Source of the DNA: Arthrobacter sp. CJ23
GTDB taxonomy: Bacteria > Actinomycetota > Actinomycetes > Actinomycetales > Micrococcaceae
Length of the DNA stretch: 64,000 nt
Assembly (NCBI RefSeq): GCF_024741795.1
Contig: NZ_CP102950.1
Location: 2,914,001-2,978,000, forward strand
Direction of reading: 5' to 3'
Shown: positions 51,585 through 60,245 of the stretch, piece after piece
Layout of the letters: every line of letters starts with the position of its first letter
How positions within the stretch are numbered: the first letter of the stretch is position 1
Translations under genes and position numbers: made by a program
The notes under the pieces: generated by a model
Told to the model about the DNA's origin: nothing
Databases searched by the model: none
What the model saw: the letters and a program-made list of their open reading frames with translations, nothing else

Positions 51585-52210
51585 TGTCCCGGGCCCTGAT
51601 CATTGTCGATGTCCAGAACGATTTCTGCGAGGGCGGCTCGCTTGCCGTGGCAGGAGGCGCGGACGTGGCCTCCGCCATCACCGAATACGTGGACGCCAAC
51701 CACCAGCATTTTGACCACATCGTGGCCACCCAGGACTGGCACATCGAACCGGGGGACCACTTTTCGGACGAACCGGACATGGTGGATTCCTGGCCCCAGC
51801 ACTGCAGGGCCGGGACCAAGGGCGCCGAACTGCACCCCGAACTGGACACCGAATACATCCAGGCCTACTTCCGGAAAGGCCAGTTCACCGCGGCCTACTC
51901 CGGCTTCGAGGGCGTGCTTGCCCCGGAGGATGAGGTGCCCAGCGGTGAACTCAAGGCCGGCGCGGCCGCCGTCGAGACCCTGGACGAGGACGCCATCGGC
52001 CTGGACGACTGGCTGCAGAGCCACGGCGTGGAAGACGTTGTGGTGGTGGGCATCGCCACCGACTACTGCGTGATGGCCACGGCCCTGGATGCGGTCCAGG
52101 CAGGCTACTCCGTGACGGTCCTCGGCGAGCTGACCGCCGGAATCGCGGACGACCTGGAGGCCGCGTATGCCGAGATGGAAGAGAACGGCGTCGAGGTCGA
52201 ACGGGACTGA
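51584..52210 (+). CDS. pncA: nicotinamidase (isochorismatase family)
   Basis: 208 residues. It deaminates nicotinamide to nicotinate, the PncB substrate. Catalytic triad D9 (IIVDVQNDF), K98 (YFRKGQ) and C162 (GIATDYCVMATA); metal ligands in TQDWHIEPGDHF. ATG 51584 overlaps the pncB stop, so the two salvage steps are co-translated. A strong terminator follows. Confidence 0.94.
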   Translation: MSRALIIVDVQNDFCEGGSLAVAGGADVASAITEYVDANHQHFDHIVATQDWHIEPGDHFSDEPDMVDSWPQHCRAGTKGAELHPELDTEYIQAYFRKGQFTAAYSGFEGVLAPEDEVPSGELKAGAAAVETLDEDAIGLDDWLQSHGVEDVVVVGIATDYCVMATALDAVQAGYSVTVLGELTAGIADDLEAAYAEMEENGVEVERD

Positions 52211-52231
52211 GCTGAACGGAACTCCGGCAAC

Positions 52232-52272
52232 AACGGGGAAGGGCACCGCAACTGCGGTGCCCTTCCCCGTTT
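52232..52272. terminator. hairpin between pncA and the convergent helicase
   Basis: aacggggaagggcaccgc (52232-52249) pairs perfectly with its complement at 52254-52271 around aact. It is 18 bp and GC-rich, and TT follows. It starts 21 bases after pncA and its end touches the helicase stop region (52275), serving both. Confidence 0.88.
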
Positions 52273-52274
52273 GC

Positions 52275-54056
52275 CTACTTGCGGCCGATGAACCAGTCCT
52301 GGAGCTTGCGCAGGCGCGTCTGCAACTGCTCTTCGCTGGCCTGCGCCACGGCAGGGCCGCCGCACACTTCGCGGAGCTTGGTGTGGATGACGCCGTGCGG
52401 CGTGCCCGTCCGGGCCGACCAGGCGGCCACGTTCTTGGCCAGCTCGTTGCGCAGCTCCGTCAGCATCCGGTGGTCCGTAACGGGCGGCGGCGCCGCTGCC
52501 GCCGCGAGCGGCGACTGGCGCTTCTTGCGGGACTGCTGTTCGTGCTGGCGCTGGCGCAGCAGCGTGCCCACCTGTTCGGCGTCCAGCAGGCCGGGGATGC
52601 CGAGGAAGTCCAGTTCCTCCTCGGAACCAATGTCCGCTCCGGTGCCGAATTCGCCGCCGTCGAACAATACCCTGTCGAAGGAAGCCTGTGAGTCGAGGGC
52701 CTCGAACTTGCCCTTGGTCAGTTCCTCGGACGCTTTGTCCTCGCGGTTGGCTTCGGCCATGAGGCTGTCTTCCGGATTGAAGAGGCCGTCGGCGTCTTCC
52801 TTCTCCGGACGGTCCAGGGCATGGTCGCGCTCGGCCTCCATGGAGTTGGCCAGTGCCATGAGCGGCGGCACCGACGGCAGGAACACCGAGGCCGTCTCGC
52901 CGCGCTTGCGGGCACGCACAAAGCGGCCCACCGCCTGGGCAAAGAACAGCGGCGTGGACGTGGACGTGGCGTACACGCCCACGGACAGGCGCGGAACGTC
53001 CACGCCTTCGGACACCATGCGCACGGCCACCATCCAGCGCTTCTCGCTGGCGGTGAACTCCTCGATCTTGCTCGAGGCCTTCGAGTCGTCCGAGAGGATG
53101 ACCGTGGGCGACTGTCCGGTGATCTTCTTCAGCTGCGCGGCATAGGCGCGGGCGTCCTCGTGGTCCGTGGCGATGACCAGGCCGCCGGCGTCGGGCACGG
53201 AGCGGCGGACCTCGCCGAGCCGCTTGTCGGCTGCCGCCAGGACGGCCGGGATCCATTCGCCGCCCGGATTCAGGGCCGTGCGCCATGCCTGCGAGGTGAT
53301 GTCCTTGGTGACCGCGGCTTCGCCCAGGGAGGCCGCCATCTCGTCGCCGGCACTGGTGCGCCAGCGCATCTGGCCGGAGTAGGCCATGAACATCACGGGC
53401 CGCACCACGTGGTCGCGCAGGGCGTTGCCGTAGCCGTAGGTGTAGTCGGCCTTGGAGCGGCGGATGCCGTCGCGGTCCTCGGCGTACTCCACGAACGGGA
53501 TGGGCGAGGTGTCCGAGCGGAACGGGGTGCCGGTCAGTGAGAGCCGGCGGGCCGCCGGGTCGAAGGCTTCGCGCAAGCCGTCGCCCCAGGACAGGGCCTC
53601 GCCGCCGTGGTGGATTTCGTCGAGGATGACCAGGGTGCGGGCGGCCTCGGTCTTGGCCCGGTGCAGCATGGGCTTGGAGGCCACCTGGGCGTACGTCACG
53701 GCGACGCCCACAAAGCCGCGGCCGTGCTGGCCGTCGGAGTTCTTGAAGTTGGGGTCGATGGCGATGCCGACCTTCGCGGCCGCATCTGCCCACTGGCGCT
53801 TGAGGTGGTCGGTGGGCGCCACGATCGTCACGCGGTTCACCGCGCCGCTGTCCAGCAGTGTGGTGGCGATGCGCAGGGCGAACGTGGTCTTGCCGGCGCC
53901 GGGGGTGGCGACCGCGAGGAAGTCACGAGGGCTGGTCCGCAGGTACAGGTCCAGCGCCTCCTGCTGCCAGGCACGGAGCTTGGGGGCGGTGCCCCACGCG
54001 GCGCGTTCCGGGTACGCCGGAGGAAGCGACGGCCCGCCAAAGAGTGTTTCGGTCAT
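52275..54056 (-). CDS. DEAD/DEAH-box helicase
   Basis: 593 residues of superfamily 2. Walker A VATPGAGKTTFALRIA (about residues 49-64), DEIH box TLVILDEIHHGG, motif III SLTGTPFRSD, and the helicase-C motifs VRMVSEGVDVPRLSVGVYAT and QAVGRFVRARKRG. A 120-residue C-terminal region follows, containing a basic linker SRKKRQSP. Related to the actinobacterial XPB/UvsW-like helicases of unknown role. ATG 54056 overlaps the MFS stop by 4 bases, so it is in one transcript with DUF3039 and the MFS gene. Confidence 0.9.
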   Translation of the reverse strand: MTETLFGGPSLPPAYPERAAWGTAPKLRAWQQEALDLYLRTSPRDFLAVATPGAGKTTFALRIATTLLDSGAVNRVTIVAPTDHLKRQWADAAAKVGIAIDPNFKNSDGQHGRGFVGVAVTYAQVASKPMLHRAKTEAARTLVILDEIHHGGEALSWGDGLREAFDPAARRLSLTGTPFRSDTSPIPFVEYAEDRDGIRRSKADYTYGYGNALRDHVVRPVMFMAYSGQMRWRTSAGDEMAASLGEAAVTKDITSQAWRTALNPGGEWIPAVLAAADKRLGEVRRSVPDAGGLVIATDHEDARAYAAQLKKITGQSPTVILSDDSKASSKIEEFTASEKRWMVAVRMVSEGVDVPRLSVGVYATSTSTPLFFAQAVGRFVRARKRGETASVFLPSVPPLMALANSMEAERDHALDRPEKEDADGLFNPEDSLMAEANREDKASEELTKGKFEALDSQASFDRVLFDGGEFGTGADIGSEEELDFLGIPGLLDAEQVGTLLRQRQHEQQSRKKRQSPLAAAAAPPPVTDHRMLTELRNELAKNVAAWSARTGTPHGVIHTKLREVCGGPAVAQASEEQLQTRLRKLQDWFIGRK

Positions 54057-55462
54057 GCGGACTCCCCCTGCCTGGATTCGACAATCCGTACACCGGGCGG
54101 AGGCGAAGGTACGCCGCTGCGGGCGGCCGCCACGATGCCGAACAAGGCCGCTGCTGCCAGCGAAACCCAAATAACCACAAAAACACCAATCTGTTCCGGA
54201 TGCGCCGGATCGCGAAGAGCGGCAAACAACGCACCCGCTCCGGCAGTTCCCATGACTGCGCCGAGCTGGTCCGCCAACTGCAGTGAGGCCGAGTTACGGC
54301 CGCGTTCGTGCGGTTCCGAGTGGTTCAGCACCAGGACCGACGTCGTTGAAAAAGCGGCTCCCAAGACCGTTCCGGTCAGCGTCCAGGCCAGCATGACAAG
54401 CCACAAGGGGCTGCCCTGGCCGGACAGGAGGGAAAGGGCGCCAATGGACAGGCCTCCCACCGCTGCACCGCATACCAGGATCCGGTGCCGTTCAATCTTA
54501 ACCCGGCTCTGCAGGAATGAGCCCACCGACCAGCCCAGCGCGCCGCCGGTCAGTGCCAGCCCGGCGACTGCGGCGTCCAGCCCGTGGGCGGTGACCAGCA
54601 TGAGCGGGATGAACGCCTCGGCACCGAAGAATGCCAGGGCCAGCAGGGCACGGGTGACCATGACGCTGGGCAGTCCGCGCCTGAGCACCACGGTACCGGC
54701 GGGCAGGAGCCTGGGTACGGTCAGGGCAACCGCAACTACCCCGGCCACGATGGCCACGGGCACGTACCATTCCGGGCCTTCGGCCAGGGCGTGGACGGCC
54801 CACTGGACCACAAAGACGCCGGCGGCAAGGATCGCGCCCAGCAGGCTGCGGCGCCGGCCCGTGGCGGCATCCATGCTCCCGTGCTGCGGAGCGCCGAGGG
54901 AGCTGATCCGCGGCCACACCAGGGCCAGGGACAGGGCAATGATGGGCATGACGCCCAGGAACACCCAGCGCCAGCTGACGCTTTCGGCCAGGTAGCCGGC
55001 CAGCAGCGGGCCCACCAGGGACGGCAGCACCCAGGCCGCGGCCAACCAGCCGAAAACCACGGCCTGCAGCCGGGCAGGATAGGCCTCGCCGATGATCACG
55101 TAGAGTGCCACGATCAGGAGGCCGCCGCCAAGCCCGGAGACCGCACGGCCCAAGGCCATGACGGCAAACGCCGTGGCGAAGCCGGAGACCAGCAGGCCGC
55201 CGCAGATCAGTGCCAGGCCGGCAAGCAGCGCTGGCCGGGGACCCTTGAGGTCGCACCACGCCCCGGCAGCCACGGTTGCCACCAGCGACGCGGTCAGGAA
55301 CAGCGAGAAGGCCAGCCCGTAGGCGGACTCACCGTCAAGTTCGCGCGCCACCAGGGGCATGGCCGTCGCCACGGCCATGGCTTCGAAGGCGACGCAGCTG
55401 ACCAGGGCAAGGATGCCGATGGTCAGGGGCCGGAGGGCAGGAGAAAGCGCTCCCCCGCCCAC
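54053..55462 (-). CDS. MFS transporter (multidrug-type)
   Basis: 469 residues with about fourteen hydrophobic segments. FEAMAVATAMPLVARELDG corresponds to helix 1, WCDLKGPRPALLAGLALICG to the loop 2-3 motif, and LGRAVSGLGGGLLIVALYVI to motif B, giving a DHA2-like exporter. GTG 55462 overlaps the DUF3039 stop by one base (TAGTG), and its own stop overlaps the helicase start, an odd but tight operon. Substrate unknown. Confidence 0.85.
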   Translation of the reverse strand: MGGGALSPALRPLTIGILALVSCVAFEAMAVATAMPLVARELDGESAYGLAFSLFLTASLVATVAAGAWCDLKGPRPALLAGLALICGGLLVSGFATAFAVMALGRAVSGLGGGLLIVALYVIIGEAYPARLQAVVFGWLAAAWVLPSLVGPLLAGYLAESVSWRWVFLGVMPIIALSLALVWPRISSLGAPQHGSMDAATGRRRSLLGAILAAGVFVVQWAVHALAEGPEWYVPVAIVAGVVAVALTVPRLLPAGTVVLRRGLPSVMVTRALLALAFFGAEAFIPLMLVTAHGLDAAVAGLALTGGALGWSVGSFLQSRVKIERHRILVCGAAVGGLSIGALSLLSGQGSPLWLVMLAWTLTGTVLGAAFSTTSVLVLNHSEPHERGRNSASLQLADQLGAVMGTAGAGALFAALRDPAHPEQIGVFVVIWVSLAAAALFGIVAAARSGVPSPPPGVRIVESRQGESA

Positions 55463-55803
55463 TACCTGGAGTTGCCCGAGCCGCTGCCCTTGTCTCCGCC
55501 GTCATTTCCTGGGCGGAGGCCTTCGTAGATTTCCTTGCACTCAGGGCACACCGGGAACTTCTGCGGATCCCGGCCCGGCGTCCACACCTTGCCGCACAGG
55601 GCGATCACGGGCTCGCCGGTCATGGCCGACTCCATGATCTTTTCCTTGCGGACGTAGTGCGAGAAGCGCTCGCGGTCGCCGGGCTCCACTTCCTGGCGCA
55701 GCTCCTCGCGCTCAATGGTGGCAGTGGAAGTACCGGCTCCGGAAAGCTCGCGCATGGGGTCGTTTTCGAATGGATCCGGAGGCAGCGTAGTCATGGCATC
55801 CAT
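55462..55803 (-). CDS. DUF3039 family protein
   Basis: 113 residues. ERFSHYVRKEKIMESAMTGE, then VIALCGKVWTPGRDPQKFPV and CPECKEIYEG: one cysteine before and a CPEC pair after, a possible zinc site. This small protein is conserved in actinobacteria. Starts ATG 55803 or 55794 are both possible. First gene of the DUF3039-MFS-helicase run. Confidence 0.87.
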   Translation of the reverse strand: MDAMTTLPPDPFENDPMRELSGAGTSTATIEREELRQEVEPGDRERFSHYVRKEKIMESAMTGEPVIALCGKVWTPGRDPQKFPVCPECKEIYEGLRPGNDGGDKGSGSGNSR

Positions 55804-55825
55804 CTTAGCCGCTAGGGCGTGCCCG

Positions 55826-56608
55826 TCAGAGGCCCTGCCACTTCGGCTTGTTGTCGTAGGTGTGCCGGTAGTAGTCGGCCAGCTTGAGCGAGGAAGCCGC
55901 GGCCTCGTCGATCAGGATGGTCGCATGCGGGTGGAGCTGGAGCACGGATGCGGCGCAGATGGCGGACACGGGGCCCTCGACGAAGTCGCGGACTGCCTGG
56001 GCCTTCTGCGCACCCGTGGCGACGAGCACCACATGCTTGGCATCCATGATGGTGCCCAGGCCCTGCGTGATCACGTGGTGCGGGACGTCATCGATGCTCT
56101 TGAAGAAGCGGGCATTGTCCTTGCGGGTCTGCTCGATCAGGGTCTTGATGCGCGTCCGGGAGGCCAGCGAGGAGCCGGGTTCGTTGAAGCCGATGTGGCC
56201 GTCGGTGCCGACGCCCAGGATCTGCAGGTCCACCCCGCCCAGGGCCTTCATGGCGTCCTCGTAGGCTTGGCAGGAGGCCAGGATGTCCTGGGCCGCGCCG
56301 TCCGGGCCGTGGACGTTTTCCGGCTTGATGTTCACGCGGTTGGTGAACTCGCGGCGGATGACTTCCCGGTAGGACTCAGGGTGGCCGGGTTCGAGGCCCA
56401 CGTACTCGTCCAGGGCGAAGCCGTGGGCCTGGCTGAAGTCCAGGCCGCCCTGCTCATGGCGGCGGGCGAGTTCGTCGTAGATGGGCAGCGGCGAGGAGCC
56501 CGTCGCCAGGCCCAGGACTGCGTTGGGCTTGCGGCGCAGCAGTGCCTCGATGGCGTCCGCGGCGAGGGCGCCGATCTGCTTGCTGCCTGGCAGGATGACA
56601 ACTTCCAT
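55826..56608 (-). CDS. nagB: glucosamine-6-phosphate deaminase
   Basis: 260 residues. It converts glucosamine-6-phosphate to fructose-6-phosphate and ammonia in amino-sugar use. VLGLATGSSPLPIYDELARR, then FALDEYVGLEPGHPESY (catalytic Asp), and ILGVGTDGHIGFNEPGSSL are diagnostic. ATG 56608 is chosen; the frame extends upstream to 56650 without a good site. No nagA or GntR regulator is adjacent. Confidence 0.93.
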   Translation of the reverse strand: MEVVILPGSKQIGALAADAIEALLRRKPNAVLGLATGSSPLPIYDELARRHEQGGLDFSQAHGFALDEYVGLEPGHPESYREVIRREFTNRVNIKPENVHGPDGAAQDILASCQAYEDAMKALGGVDLQILGVGTDGHIGFNEPGSSLASRTRIKTLIEQTRKDNARFFKSIDDVPHHVITQGLGTIMDAKHVVLVATGAQKAQAVRDFVEGPVSAICAASVLQLHPHATILIDEAAASSLKLADYYRHTYDNKPKWQGL

Positions 56609-56656
56609 CGTCACGGCCTTTCTGTGTCGAAAATTACGTTGAGGATCCAATTAGAG

Positions 56657-56676
56657 GTTATCCCATGTCCCATAAC
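56657..56676. promoter_or_regulatory. weak dyad upstream of nagB
   Basis: GTTAT and ATAAC, 10 bases apart, 49 bases before the nagB ATG, in the AT-rich promoter stretch. The rest of this 150-base gap has no gene. The dyad is not the DasR-type sequence and may be coincidental. Confidence 0.3.
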
Positions 56677-56762
56677 TTCTCCATTGGTGAACACAAGTGA
56701 ACAAGCCTGGCGGGTCCGGTGCCAGTCGGGGCGCCCGACGGCGGGAGGTCCCGCCGTCGTCG

Positions 56763-58334
56763 TCATCGGTTCACGGTCAGCTGGGCAAAGAGTTCGGGAC
56801 CGCGGGCGTCCAGCCACTTCCCGCCCAGCCGCACGCCCACCACAAACAGCACCAGGCCCAGGACCGGCCCCAGCACGAGGTTGATCCACCCCGGCACCGG
56901 GTTGCCGGTCACGGCCTGGACAATCGTCAGGCCCAGCTCGGGCGCCACCAGCAGGAACAGGACACCCATCCCGCCGAACTGCACGGCCAGGGTCTGGGCC
57001 ACGTTGCCCGGCGGCTTCTTGAACGGGCTCTCGCCCGGCAGCGGCACGGCCACGGCGTACCTGGCCGAAACCACCGAGGACAGGCCGAGCCCGGTGAAGA
57101 GCATGCCCAGGGAGAGCCCCAGGATGCTGGGCAGCCACACCCAGTCCCCCGTGATGAAGAACGGCCCGATGACGAACAGGAGCACCACCGGCAGGGAGAT
57201 CGCCAGGCAGGCCAGGGCGCGGCCCAGGCGGTCGTGGATGCCCCTGACGCCCGCAGCCAGGTGCAGGGCAAAGGCCGTGTTGTCGTAGGACGTGTCGGCC
57301 GAAATGGACCAGGCCAGCAGGAACGCGGTCATGGGCGCCAGGACGGACAGCATCTCGTAGCTGCCGGACTGCGCGCTGGAGAACAGGAAGATGACGGGCA
57401 GCAGCGGAACCACCACCAGAGAGCCGGCATAGCGGGGGTCCCGGAGCCAGTAGCTCAGCGAGCGGGCGGCCACGGCACCGGCGGGCGTCGCCGGCAGCAG
57501 GGCAAACAGGCCCAGCTTGCCGCCCTTGCGGGAGGTGCCGCCGGCGTACGGAGGCGTCACCAATGCCCGCTGCAGCAGGAGGTGCCAGCAGAGGAAGAGC
57601 CCTGCCAGCGTTGCCACGGCGATCAGGAACTTGAGCACGGCAGCGCCGGCGTCGCCCGCCTCAAGGTCCCCGCCCAGGGACCACGCGGCCCCCAGCGGAG
57701 TCCAGGAAATGCCCTTGGCGAGTCCCGGCAGGTAGTCCGAGGAACCGGAGAATCCCTGCATCACGCTCGCCACGATCGGCCCCATGAGGACGAGGGGAAC
57801 GAAAATGACCAGGCTGCTGACGTCCTTGTAGCGGCGCGAGGACGCCAGGCTTGCCGTGGCCGTTGTGACCACCTTGGACAGCACCACGCAGCTCAGGGCG
57901 CCCAGCGCGGCACCAAGCAACGACCCGGCAACCGCCGGGACACTGCGCCACCAGGTGGCCACCGTGGCCAGCGAGACCAGCGCCGTGGACAGTCCGGGCA
58001 GGCCGATGAAACCGGCCAGCGCCAGGCCTGCCAGCATCTGGGGTGCCGGGATGGCCGAGCTGGTGAAGCGGGCAGGATCCAGAGTCATGTCGGCCGCGGA
58101 GACCAGCAACGGCACCACCAGCCAGCCGAGCATGGCGACGGCACCGCCCAGGACCACCACGGTGTGGGCGCTTCCGGCGTCGGCCCAGCGGAGGGCCACC
58201 AGGCCGACCAGCAGGGTGAGCACAGTGCCCGCGGCGTAGAGGCCGCCGATGGCCATGCCAATGAGCTGCCCGGGGCTTCGTTTGAAGCCGTTGAGCAGCA
58301 GGCGCCACTTCAGGCTCAGAAGGTGCGCAACCAT
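56763..58334 (-). CDS. ABC transporter permease
   Basis: 523 residues with about twelve hydrophobic segments and short polar loops, for example LIGMAIGGLYAAGTVLTLLV near the start. It is an ABC-2-like permease large enough to form both membrane halves. Its start overlaps the ATPase gene by 19 bases, so the two are co-expressed. It resembles actinobacterial exporters of unknown cargo. Confidence 0.82.
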   Translation of the reverse strand: MVAHLLSLKWRLLLNGFKRSPGQLIGMAIGGLYAAGTVLTLLVGLVALRWADAGSAHTVVVLGGAVAMLGWLVVPLLVSAADMTLDPARFTSSAIPAPQMLAGLALAGFIGLPGLSTALVSLATVATWWRSVPAVAGSLLGAALGALSCVVLSKVVTTATASLASSRRYKDVSSLVIFVPLVLMGPIVASVMQGFSGSSDYLPGLAKGISWTPLGAAWSLGGDLEAGDAGAAVLKFLIAVATLAGLFLCWHLLLQRALVTPPYAGGTSRKGGKLGLFALLPATPAGAVAARSLSYWLRDPRYAGSLVVVPLLPVIFLFSSAQSGSYEMLSVLAPMTAFLLAWSISADTSYDNTAFALHLAAGVRGIHDRLGRALACLAISLPVVLLFVIGPFFITGDWVWLPSILGLSLGMLFTGLGLSSVVSARYAVAVPLPGESPFKKPPGNVAQTLAVQFGGMGVLFLLVAPELGLTIVQAVTGNPVPGWINLVLGPVLGLVLFVVGVRLGGKWLDARGPELFAQLTVNR

Positions 58335-59119
58335 TCCAGCCCTTCCGTCGGGCGGCCGCCGCCCACAAGTTCCACAAAGCGGTCCTCGAGAGTTGAGCCG
58401 TTGCGCACGTCGTCAACCGGTCCTGCCGCCAGCACACGGCCGGCGGCAACCACGGCAACGTGGCTGCACATGCGCTGCACCAGGTCCATGACATGGCTGG
58501 AAACAATCACCGTTCCGCCGGAGGCCACGTAGCTGTCCAGAATGCCGCGGATGTTGGTGGCCGAGACGGGATCCACGGATTCGAACGGCTCGTCCAGGAC
58601 CAGCAGCCGCGGCGCGTGGATGAGGGCGGATGCCAGCGCAATCTTCTTGGTCATGCCCGCGGAGTAGTCCACCACCAGGGTGCCGGCGTCGGCTCCAAGG
58701 TCAAGGGCGGCCAGCAGCTCGGGCACGCGGGAGCGGACGGTCCCGCGGTCCATGCCGCGCAGCAGGCCCGCATAGCTGACGAGCTGTTCGCCCGTCAGCC
58801 GGTCGAACAGCCGCACGCCGTCGGGCAGCACACCCATCAGCCTCTTGGCTTCCAGCGGCCGGGACCAGACGTCGATCCCGTGGACCAAGGCCGTGCCGAA
58901 GTCCGGGCGCAGTAGCCCCGTCGCCATCGAGAGCGTGGTGGTTTTGCCTGCACCGTTAGGCCCCACGACGCCGTAGAAGGAACCGGCCGGGACGTCCAGG
59001 CTGATGCCGTCGACGGCGATCTTACCGCCGAAGCGCTTGGCCAGGCCCCGGATCGAAAGTGCCGGCACCGCCGGTCCGGGCGATGGCGCGGGATAGGGGA
59101 CGCTGCTCGGGTCAGTCAT
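58316..59119 (-). CDS. ABC transporter ATP-binding protein
   Basis: 267 residues. Walker A VVGPNGAGKTTTLSMATGLL, Walker B LLVLDEPFESVDPVSATNI and the H-loop VIVSSHVMDLVQ. The signature is VDYSAGMTKKIALASALIH, with YSAGM replacing LSGGQ, a known variant in some exporter ATPases. It pairs with the downstream permease. ATG 59119. Confidence 0.9.
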   Translation of the reverse strand: MTDPSSVPYPAPSPGPAVPALSIRGLAKRFGGKIAVDGISLDVPAGSFYGVVGPNGAGKTTTLSMATGLLRPDFGTALVHGIDVWSRPLEAKRLMGVLPDGVRLFDRLTGEQLVSYAGLLRGMDRGTVRSRVPELLAALDLGADAGTLVVDYSAGMTKKIALASALIHAPRLLVLDEPFESVDPVSATNIRGILDSYVASGGTVIVSSHVMDLVQRMCSHVAVVAAGRVLAAGPVDDVRNGSTLEDRFVELVGGGRPTEGLEWLRTF

Positions 59120-59141
59120 GGCTCCAGCCTAGCCTCGGGGC

Positions 59142-60245
59142 CTAGAAACCGTGCCGGGGAATCGCCCGTTGGTACTGGGGAACCCACGCAATGTTGTGCC
59201 CCAGTTCGTGGGCGGCCCGGAGCCACCAGTGTGGGTCGCGCAGGGCGGCACGTGCAATGAAGACGGCGTCGGCCCGGCCTTGGGACACGATTGCCTCGGC
59301 CTGCCCGGGCGACGTCAGCAGCCCCACGGCCCCGGCGGGCACCCCGGCTTCCCGCTTGATCCGTTCGGCGAAGCCGGCCTGGTATCCGGGGCCGAGTTTG
59401 ATCTCCTGGTGCGCCACGGCTCCCCCGCTGGACACGTCCACCAGGTCCACGCCGTGTTCGGCCGCCGTCCGGGCAAGCCGCACGGAGGCGCCGATGTCCA
59501 CGCCGCCCTCGGCCCAGTCGGAGGCCGAGATGCGCAGCAACAGGGGCATGGAGTCAGGAATGACGGCCCGGACGGCGTCCACCACGGCAAGCATGAGCCG
59601 GTTCCGGCCCTCCTCGTTGCCGCCCCAGGCGTCCGTGCGGGTGTTGATGAGCGGGCTCTGGAACTGGTGCAGGAGGTAGCCGTGCGCGCCGTGGATCTCC
59701 ACCGTGTCGAAGCCCGCGTCCACGGCACGGGTGGCGGCCGCGGCGAAGTCGGCGATGACGTCCTGGATGTCTTCCTCGCCCATGGCTTCGGGAACCGCAT
59801 AGCCGTCGAAAGCCTCAGTGGACGGGCCCACGGTGGTCCAGCCGCCGTCGGACGCCGGAACGGAACCGGACTTCCCGGAGAACGGCCAGTAGGTGGAGGC
59901 CTTCCGGCCTGCATGTGCCAGCTGGACGCCGATCTTGCCGTCCACGGCACTGTGCCGGTGGACGAAGTGCACCATCCGCTCCCAGGCCGCCGCCTGCGCG
60001 TCCGAGTACAGCCCGGCGTCGAGGGGGCTGATCCGCCCCGCAGGGTTTACTGCGGCGGCCTCGGTGAGGATCAGCGCGGCACCGCCGGTGGCAAAGGAGC
60101 CCAGGTGCATCAGGTGCCAGTCGTTCGGCACGCCCTCGCCGGTTTCGGGGTGGCAGCTGTACTGGCACATGGGCGAGACCCAGCCGCGGTGCGGGAGGGT
60201 GAGTGAACGCAGCCGGAGCGGTGTGAAGAGTGCGGATGGGGCCAT
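59142..60245 (-). CDS. Old Yellow Enzyme-family NADH:flavin oxidoreductase (YqjM-like)
   Basis: 367 residues, FMN-dependent TIM barrel reducing activated double bonds. SPMCQYSCHPETGEGVPNDW carries the YqjM-type cysteine C27; QLAHAGRKAS, FDTVEIHGAHGYLLHQFQSP, and FIARAALRDPHWWLRAA are family landmarks. ATG 60245 overlaps the upstream stop (TAATG). Confidence 0.92.
   Translation of the reverse strand: MAPSALFTPLRLRSLTLPHRGWVSPMCQYSCHPETGEGVPNDWHLMHLGSFATGGAALILTEAAAVNPAGRISPLDAGLYSDAQAAAWERMVHFVHRHSAVDGKIGVQLAHAGRKASTYWPFSGKSGSVPASDGGWTTVGPSTEAFDGYAVPEAMGEEDIQDVIADFAAAATRAVDAGFDTVEIHGAHGYLLHQFQSPLINTRTDAWGGNEEGRNRLMLAVVDAVRAVIPDSMPLLLRISASDWAEGGVDIGASVRLARTAAEHGVDLVDVSSGGAVAHQEIKLGPGYQAGFAERIKREAGVPAGAVGLLTSPGQAEAIVSQGRADAVFIARAALRDPHWWLRAAHELGHNIAWVPQYQRAIPRHGF

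Noticed and set aside
56657..56676. DasR/GntR operator upstream of nagB
   Set aside because: The dyad has only 5-bp arms and does not resemble the ACTGGTCTAGACCACT-type site; kept only as a weak dyad.
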